This document shows, one piece after another, positions 6,061 through 6,080 of a DNA stretch of 6,080 nucleotides. The stretch covers positions 1-6,080 of the forward strand of contig CAMLGR010000209.1 in assembly GCA_946479615.1 (NCBI GenBank), read 5' to 3'. The stretch is from an uncultured Bacteroidota bacterium (lineage in GTDB: Bacteria > Bacteroidota > Bacteroidia > Chitinophagales > Chitinophagaceae). The notes beneath the pieces were generated by a model. The model saw only the letters and a program-made list of their open reading frames with translations, searched no databases and was not told the origin of the DNA. The stretch's first letter is position 1. Every line of letters starts with the position of its first letter. Both the position numbers and the translations under genes were made by a program.

Positions 6061-6080
6061 GTAAAAAAGCTGACTGGCGT

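Overview
The window reads as an ordinary chromosomal segment of a Bacteroidota bacterium, most likely from the Chitinophagaceae or a near relative (inference). The evidence is a large outer-membrane beta-barrel protein with an N-terminal carboxypeptidase-regulatory-like domain, signal peptides ending in ..AQ, weak or absent Shine-Dalgarno sequences, and TAnnTTTG-type -7 promoter elements (TATCTTTG twice, TACCTTTG once) just upstream of start codons.

Layout. Minus-strand gcvH (1-378, complete) is divergent from a plus-strand 822-residue outer-membrane barrel receptor (568-3036), with a 189-base intergenic promoter region between them. The receptor gene converges on a two-gene minus-strand unit: a small unrecognised cytoplasmic protein (3843-4196) followed 3 bases later by an exported cyclophilin-type peptidyl-prolyl isomerase (3129-3839). 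The convergent junction (3037-3128) is filled by a 41-bp perfect inverted repeat built from 14-base tandem units, which looks like a bidirectional terminator. The small-protein gene is divergent from serS (4262-5533, seryl-tRNA synthetase) across a 65-base gap carrying back-to-back -7 elements. serS is followed by a small monoheme cytochrome c lipoprotein gene (5629-5961), a strong intrinsic terminator (5988-6022) and a run of CCTATGT repeats (6026-6060) reaching towards the window end.

How the genes relate. No shared pathway links them. gcvH (glycine cleavage) and serS (serine charging) are housekeeping genes. The receptor, the isomerase and the cytochrome lipoprotein belong to the cell envelope. 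The isomerase could help fold envelope proteins such as the receptor, but only convergent position connects them.

I see no CRISPR array, tRNA, rRNA, insertion sequence, phage gene or toxin-antitoxin pair, and nothing that amounts to a new biological system. The most unusual sequence is non-coding: the repeat-built hairpin at 3034-3132 and the heptamer repeats at the right edge. No gene-free stretch exceeds 300 bases.
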